Source: Theobroma cacao
Lineage: Eukaryota > Streptophyta > Magnoliopsida > Malvales > Malvaceae
Assembly (NCBI RefSeq): GCF_000208745.1
Contig: NC_030853.1
Coordinates: 16,531,710-16,595,709, forward strand
DNA: 64,000 nt
Direction of reading: 5' to 3'
A model generated the notes under the pieces. It saw only the letters and a list, made by a program, of their open reading frames with translations, was not told the origin of the DNA and searched no databases. Numbering within the stretch: the stretch's first letter is position 1; the number at the start of each line of letters is the position of its first letter. Below, piece by piece: positions 58,406 through 64,000 of this stretch. The position numbers and the translations under genes are program-made.

Positions 58406-60472
58406 GTCAACGTAGTTCCATTTGTACCCTTGTCATTTTCCAAAAATTCCAATTTAGCCGTCAAAGATGGAAGGGTAAATAGGTAAAGTGATTACCGACC
58501 GAAGTTCTTGTCAACTGAATTGAAATTACAGAAATGGGTACTGGTACAGAAGACGGTGCCGGATTTAACATCTTTATAATATTCTCTACGCGGTTCTTTC
58601 AACAGCAGGGCATAATCTGGTCTGTACTGCAATAGGAATTGATGGAGACCTTCCTTGATGTCACAGGCAACCCATTTTAGCCTTTTATAATGGTTTTTGA
58701 CCAGTAAAAGGTTTTGTCAATGTGCTTTGCCTCTGGTAGCTTCATGGAATGTGGTTGGCTAGTTGTGTGAAGTGCTTTTTTACATCCAACTTTATCAGTT
58801 AATGTTCTGCTAGATTGTTTAATTTGAATAATTTTAAAATTAAGTGATTAATAGACAGAGTTTGTAACAAAATTAGGTTTAGTCACTCTATCTATATGTA
58901 CAAAAGAAGCAGCATGAAAAGTAGATAATGGAGTATATGCAAAGTTGAAAAGCCAATTGCAATTTGGGAGTTTTAAGTTTCCATCACCTCTTTTGAAAAG
59001 CTTCACATGGGGATGGGAGGGGTTCTGCGATTAATGACATAAACTATGATTATTAAAGCTTTAATGTACAATTATGCTATATGGAACCTTTCTAGCCGAA
59101 CCAAATTTTGCAAAAGTTTCAGCTGTCATCTATATTATATATACAGTGAGTCACTTTCCCCTTGGCATTCTTGCTTTGTAGGCTTTCTCTCATATCTTTT
59201 ATCTTCAATACAATTTCTTTCATCTTTATGATGATAAAAAGGTTCTTGTCAGTATATCCAAAATAAATACAATGTCTTGCAACACTTCAATTTGCTCAAA
59301 AAACAACCAAACTGCAGATATGTAAATTATATTTTTGGGGCTGGCTGAATTTGTCACCATCTCTAGATCCTCCAAATTAATGATTGTAGAAAACCCTATT
59401 TGTGAAGCCAAATTTGCTCTGCCACTCACTAGGGAAAGAAGGTATGGAGTCTAATTGTCATGTTAGTTGAGGTTAGCTAGGGTTCTACAAATTTTGTTGG
59501 AAACTATATATTCTGATTGAAGTATTGTTGTAGAAAGTTTTTTATTTTTTATATGATCAATGATTTTCATGTGCATTAAGGTCCTGGATCATGACTAGTC
59601 ATAATTATTAATTGCACAATTTTCTGGTGGGGAGAGAGAATGAAGGGGAAATCTTCAAAATAAAGAATGAACTTGCTTGAGGACTCAGGAAAAAAAAAGG
59701 TTTGAGTGCAATTGAAGCCTGTTCAGTAGTAGGAAATAAACAGGCTGGAAACCAAGGAATGAATCATAAGGAAAAAAGGTCCTAGTGATGGGGATGGCTC
59801 ATAACAATGACAACAGGGGCATCAAAAATAATACTAAATAATATAAAAATTGAAATATAAACAAAATAATAAAAATAAGATGATATGTGGAACCAAAAAC
59901 CAGTCCGAATAAGAGATATTTATTTTTAAAGAGAAAGGAATAAATCGTTGTAAAAAGATAAGACCTAAATTGACCGGTTAGCCCAAACTGGCCCAATGGA
60001 CCCATTTGCTTGACTCTGACCCAACAGTATAGGCCGAGGATACAAATCCAGCCCAGGAGGGCTCCACTGTGATTATGTTAAACAATCAAGGGTATTTCCG
60101 TAAGTACAATAATTTGGTCTTTCCCCATCCATAACGGTTATTATCAAATCAATCCCCCTCTATTTCTCTAAATCTCTTGATCCAACGGTCAATGTTAAAA
60201 CCCAAAATTTCAATTATTAATCCGACGCCCACAAGCAACCCCAAAAACTAGCCGTTACACAGAGCGTCCCTAGACCTCTAACGTTCTTTTTTTTTTCCCT
60301 TCTTCTTTCTTTAATTTCTTTGTTTCTCCTCATTCAATTCTCTCATCAAAGACTCAAAACTTTCTCTCACTTTCTTGGAATTCTCCACCTTCTCATCAAT
60401 CAAAAACCAAAACCCAGATTTTCCATTTTTAGTCCATTTTTTTCAAAGATTTCTTCTTGTTTTGTTCCCCCA
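58406..60472. other. Divergent spacer between UGD and the TPX2-domain gene
   Basis: Holds the promoters of both flanking genes. No coding frame with support was found. A TTTTTTTTTT tract at about 60288 and a pyrimidine-rich stretch to 60472 probably form the TPX2-gene leader. The frame remains open from 60320 in the CDS phase, but it lacks an ATG there. Confidence 0.4.
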
Positions 60473-63149
60473 ATGGAGGTTGCTAAGAATTCAAAACTGG
60501 GGACTCCTGTGAAAGACCCAGAAGGGAATTCTCAATCGAAAACCCAAAAGGTTTCAAAACTTTCTGAGAATTCAAATCCAAATATCTCTCATTCAAGTTC
60601 TCCATTAACAAAATCTTCAAAATCCCAGAAATGTTCTTCCAAGAATCCAGTTGTTTATTCACCAAGAAACAAGCTTAAGGAAAGAAAGTTTGTGGTGGCC
60701 AAGAAGAACTCGAAGAAAGAAAGGGCTGACTCAAATCCTACGGTTGGGATTGATTGCAAATGCAAAGAGAAGTTTGGTGGGAATTTAAAGAAGTGTCTAT
60801 GTGTTGCTTATGAGAATTTGAGAGCATCTCAAGAGGAGTTTTTTAAGAACAAAGCTGAAAATGAAGCTGAAGAAGAGATTGAAGAGAAGGGTGTTTTGAT
60901 TGAGAATCTTCGAGAAGGGTATGGATCAGATAATCAAGACATTGATGAGATCGAAAACTCTAGTCAAGCAGGTAGTTCTACTATTAAGAGGAGGAGGGAT
61001 AAGTTGATGGAAGAAGCAAGGAAAAGTGTGCCTGAATCTGGGAAAGTTAAGCATTTGGTTAAGGCCTTTGAGAAACTTCTTTCGATACCAAATTTAAAGG
61101 AATCAGAGAAGGAGGGAGATGATGAAAAGGAACCCGAAGAAGAGAAGAATTATAATAATAAGAAGAAGCCAACGAAATGGGCGTTGCCTGGATTGCAACC
61201 ACCAAAGGTACCTGAGGCTGATATTGAGAATGAGAATGAGACTAAGGATTCTTCTCCTGCATTCTGTCCATCAGATTTTGTTTTGACTGCTGAGAATCTT
61301 GGTTTGGATCCGCGTTTCTCGGTTTCTTCTTCCTGGGATAGCAGCCAAGGAAGGTCAGTGAAGCAACTCATTGATTAGTTTACAGCCTGCAAATATATTT
61401 GCTTATTTTATGTTCTCTAATTTGAGATACTTACATATATATTGTTCCTCTATTTTGCAGTATTTCAAGCAGGACTTCTAAAGGAGGTCGAAGAAGCCGA
61501 AGAAATGTAAGTAACCATTCACTTCTGCTAATTTATTTTCACTGTTCTTGTCATATTGATGTCCAATGAGGTCTTTCCTTTGTTAAGTTTGAGTCTAATC
61601 TCTCATCTGTTAGGAAATAGCCTTGCTATGTTAGGAGTTGTGGCATAGTCTTGTGGCAGCTTCTCTTACGAATTAATCTCTTAGGCCTAGTTTCTTTAGC
61701 AATAAGACATTTTGAAGTAGTCTTTTATACATATTGTGCTTTGTTATATATAGAGTAGTACTCATGGATCAAAGGTCAAAGAGCTAATAACTTTTAAACC
61801 TCTTTTCTGTAGCAAAAAGTCTATTCAAGTGGCCTTATATTGATATAATGTTTATACTTACAACATGGATCACAGATAAAAAATGCAAATATAAATGTTT
61901 AGTTTCTGCATTCTGGCTCTTGACTTTTTGTATTTGTGCGTGCATTTTAGAGCTCGGACTCTGTTGGGACAATTGGTGGGAGGAGATGGAAAAAGCAGCT
62001 CAAACCCACTTCCCAAAAACCATTCAAGCTAAGAACAGAGGTACATCTTTTGACTTGGGTTTCTGTTAATGGACCACCATGTATCTTATTTGTAGTGATG
62101 TTTGATGGTATAATTTTCAATAACTTGTTACTATTACAGCAAAGAGGAAAAACGAAGGAAGATGAATTTATGAAGAAGATCCAAGAAATGATGGTGGAGG
62201 AAGAGAAGCAACGGATCCCAATTGCACAAGGCCTCCCATGGACAACAGATGAACCAGAGGTGAGACCATCTCTATACAGTTTGAATTAATTGAAAAGTAA
62301 TAGTTATATGGTTCTTTTATTATCAACTGTTAACTCCGTGTTCTTCGGTTTATTGTTCATGCAGGTCTTGATCAAACCTCCTGTTAAAGAGAATACAAGA
62401 CCAGTAGACCTAAGACTCCACAGCGACGTGCGTGCAGAGGAGCGTGCAGAGTTTGATCATCAGGTTCTTTTTAATAACTGCTTAATTGGTAGTATAAAAT
62501 TTTGGTGGCCATTGCTTTTGAAGTGCTTTGATGTGTGTCTATTTCTCTGGGGGGGTGTATGTGGTAGTACATAGACATAAAGGTTCAGGTAGCTGCATTC
62601 GGTATGTGTTGTACTAGGTCCTAACATGGTTGATTCACTAAAATGTGGAACATTTAGTCATTTTTTCCTCTTTTTTTTGCGTGTGTGCAGGTAGCTGAGA
62701 AGATGAGCCTAATAGAGCAATATAAAATGGAAAGGGAGAGGCAACAAAAGGTAAATGACATGGAAAAAGCATGATTTAAAGTGTTTGTTTAAGCAAACGA
62801 TCTAAATTGGTCTTTGCTCTTGCAGATGGCAGAAGGAGAAGAGATAAAGAGGCTGAGAAAGGAGCTCATTCCAAAAGCACAGCCTATGCCATACTTTGAC
62901 AGGCCTTTTATTCCCAGAAGGTAAAGGTTTTTACCTGGTTTATTTGCTGTTTTCAAGCTTTCAAAAGTTTGTTTCGTGAAATGGCTTCTTTTTATTGTCT
63001 TCTGCTTATCTTTAAGGTCCTCGAAGCATCCAACTATACCAAGGGAGCCAAAGTTCCACATTCCACAACATAAGAAGATAAAGTGCTGCATATCATGGAA
63101 TGACATGAGTACATACACAATTCAAGGCAGTGAAGCAAGAGAAATATAA
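60473..63149 (+). CDS. TPX2-domain microtubule-associated protein (At5g15510/At3g01015-like)
   Basis: Eight exons join in frame: 60473-61353, 61461-61506, 61951-62040, 62140-62259, 62365-62463, 62691-62750, 62826-62920 and 63017-63149, giving 507 residues. The start is the first ATG (MEVAKNSKLGTPVKDPEGN); the frame upstream of it has no ATG. A CX1C...CX1C cluster lies at 95-110 (CKCKEKFGGNLKKCLC). A basic amphipathic segment lies at about 175-210 (RRRDKLMEEARKSVPESGK, then VKHLVKAFEKLLSIP) and resembles plant calmodulin-binding sequences. An acidic linker follows. The C-terminal TPX2 domain spans about 404-484 (EERAEFDHQVAEKMSLIEQ, then MPYFDRPFIPRR and EPKFHIPQHKK). TPX2-family proteins bind microtubules and some activate Aurora kinases. 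This member lacks the N-terminal Aurora-binding region, so microtubule binding is the safer prediction. Confidence 0.88.
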
Positions 63150-63751
63150 GTTTTCTGATTATTCATTTGTTTGATTACCGAATAATGTCAATCCTGCTCC
63201 TCCCTCCTCGATTGTTTTTCCCCCTCTTGGAAGTGTTCTGAAACATTGTACATGAGCAACCAATTTAGTTGCAATTTTGCCTTTTATTTAGGTACTGATA
63301 CAAGGAAATTAGTGGAAGAACAATGGGCATGAATGAAGTCTCATTCTGATTAGTGGGCTGCTTTTTTACTTAAATGCCTGATATTGTTGATCCAATGGAT
63401 ATCTCTTCCTCCTTACAAGCCTTGCAGCCAGCTCCAAAATCATCAATCAGATGAACTGCTTACTTCAGACTAAGTGGCATTGTGGTAGTTACAAGCAATG
63501 TTACTCAGGGGCCATGAACAGGAGCAGAGAAACTGGTCCATCGATTGAGAGTAACACAAAGTACATTTGGAGTAACAAGTAACAACAAAGAATGTAAAGC
63601 AAATGAGAACAGTTAAGATTATACTTGTAGTCTGATAAATTAAGGCAACAAAGAGTGGAGCTTACCCTTAGGTTATCAGCTCATTGAAGTTCATATTCTG
63701 TAACTGTTGATCAATGTGAAAGTGTGGTGGGCAACTTCTATTCCTTTTATT
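63150..63751. other. Convergent 3' region at the right end
   Basis: Follows the TPX2-gene stop and precedes the stop of the partial minus-strand gene, so it should hold both 3'UTRs. Nothing coding is supported. Confidence 0.35.
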
Positions 63752-64000
63752 TTACCAAAAAAAATGAAAAAACTTCTTTTCCTTTGGCTTCCACCATAGA
63801 TCCTTTGGAAAGTGCCTAGACCAAGACCTCCCTTCACCTACATCTTCCCTCCCATGGAGACTGCAATCAACATTTAAAATGAATCAATAAGATAAAGCAA
63901 GAAAATAAATGTCCTACCAACCCCATTTTATTCTCCACCCTTCATGAGAGAGGATGCTGATACTCATATTAGAGGAATGACTGAGACTGATCAAACCTGC
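63752..64000 (-). CDS. Unrecognised gene, last two exons, entering from the right edge
   Basis: On the minus strand a segment from the window edge to 63939 (GLISLSHSSNMSISILSHE, phase 2 out) joins across a 78-bp intron (GTGGAGAA ... TTGATTGCAG) to 63752-63860. The second exon begins in the matching phase and encodes LHGREDVGEGRSWSRHFPKD, LWWKPKEKKFF and a TAA stop. The size and phase of the intron are normal for plants. The C terminus is basic and aromatic. I do not recognise the family, and with only about 55 residues visible the call is tentative. It could be a chance frame or part of a longer gene to the right. Confidence 0.33.

Noticed and set aside
60320..60472. N-terminal extension of the TPX2-domain protein
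   Set aside because: The extra 51 codons begin at TTG, not ATG, and lie in a pyrimidine-rich leader. The first ATG is at 60473.
1..64000. CRISPR arrays, bacterial operons, viral or organellar inserts
   Set aside because: No regularly spaced direct repeats, no Shine-Dalgarno-led gene strings, no capsid, reverse transcriptase or organelle genes were seen in any frame.

Overview
This is eudicot plant nuclear DNA. The genes are widely spaced and intron-rich, the spacers are strongly AT-rich, and the protein set is land-plant specific: a galacturonosyltransferase, a PLS-class PPR protein, a FAR1-related protein, a plastid starch phosphorylase and C2H2/EAR factors. There is one run of Ns (41922-42063), so this is a draft nuclear assembly. 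The species cannot be named from the sequence alone. I see no bacterial, viral, organellar, CRISPR or operon-like content.

Layout from left to right. The 5' two exons of a membrane-anchored ubiquitin-fold gene (-) run off the left edge. A six-exon GAUT13/14-type galacturonosyltransferase (-) follows, with an intronless PPR gene (-) after it. A four-exon coding chain (+, 18878-19795) that I do not recognise comes next. Then come a two-exon BAG8-type co-chaperone (+), an intronless FAR1-related CDS with a 5'UTR intron (-), and a spacer with two inverted-repeat elements. Next is a 15-exon plastidial alpha-glucan phosphorylase (PHS1/PHO1, +). Beyond it are exons of another unrecognised spliced gene (-, 40082-40992) and a Tourist-like MITE that contains the assembly gap. 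Further coding-looking sequence (-, 42388-42795) carries an in-frame TAG. A four-finger C2H2/EAR repressor (-), a third inverted-repeat element, an ELM2/SANT-like protein (-), UDP-glucose dehydrogenase (-) and an eight-exon TPX2-domain protein (+) complete the known genes. The last two exons of an unrecognised gene (-) enter from the right edge.

How the genes relate. They do not form one system; this is a normal gene neighbourhood. Two genes are consecutive in pectin biosynthesis: UGD makes UDP-glucuronate, the precursor of the UDP-galacturonate used by GAUT. PHS1 is the starch enzyme. From memory of the Arabidopsis map, neighbours here match several Arabidopsis segments: At5g15460-15510, At3g01015-01050, At3g29310-29360 and At5g39320-39350. 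That suggests the window keeps an ancestral gene order that was later duplicated and fractionated in the Brassicaceae.

The most interesting observations are the cryptic spliced genes that single-frame ORF calling misses, the MITE lying between parts of one possible gene, and the simple-repeat-encoded acidic insert of the phosphorylase. Exon limits were read by eye from GT/AG sites and frame continuity. No search or alignment was run.
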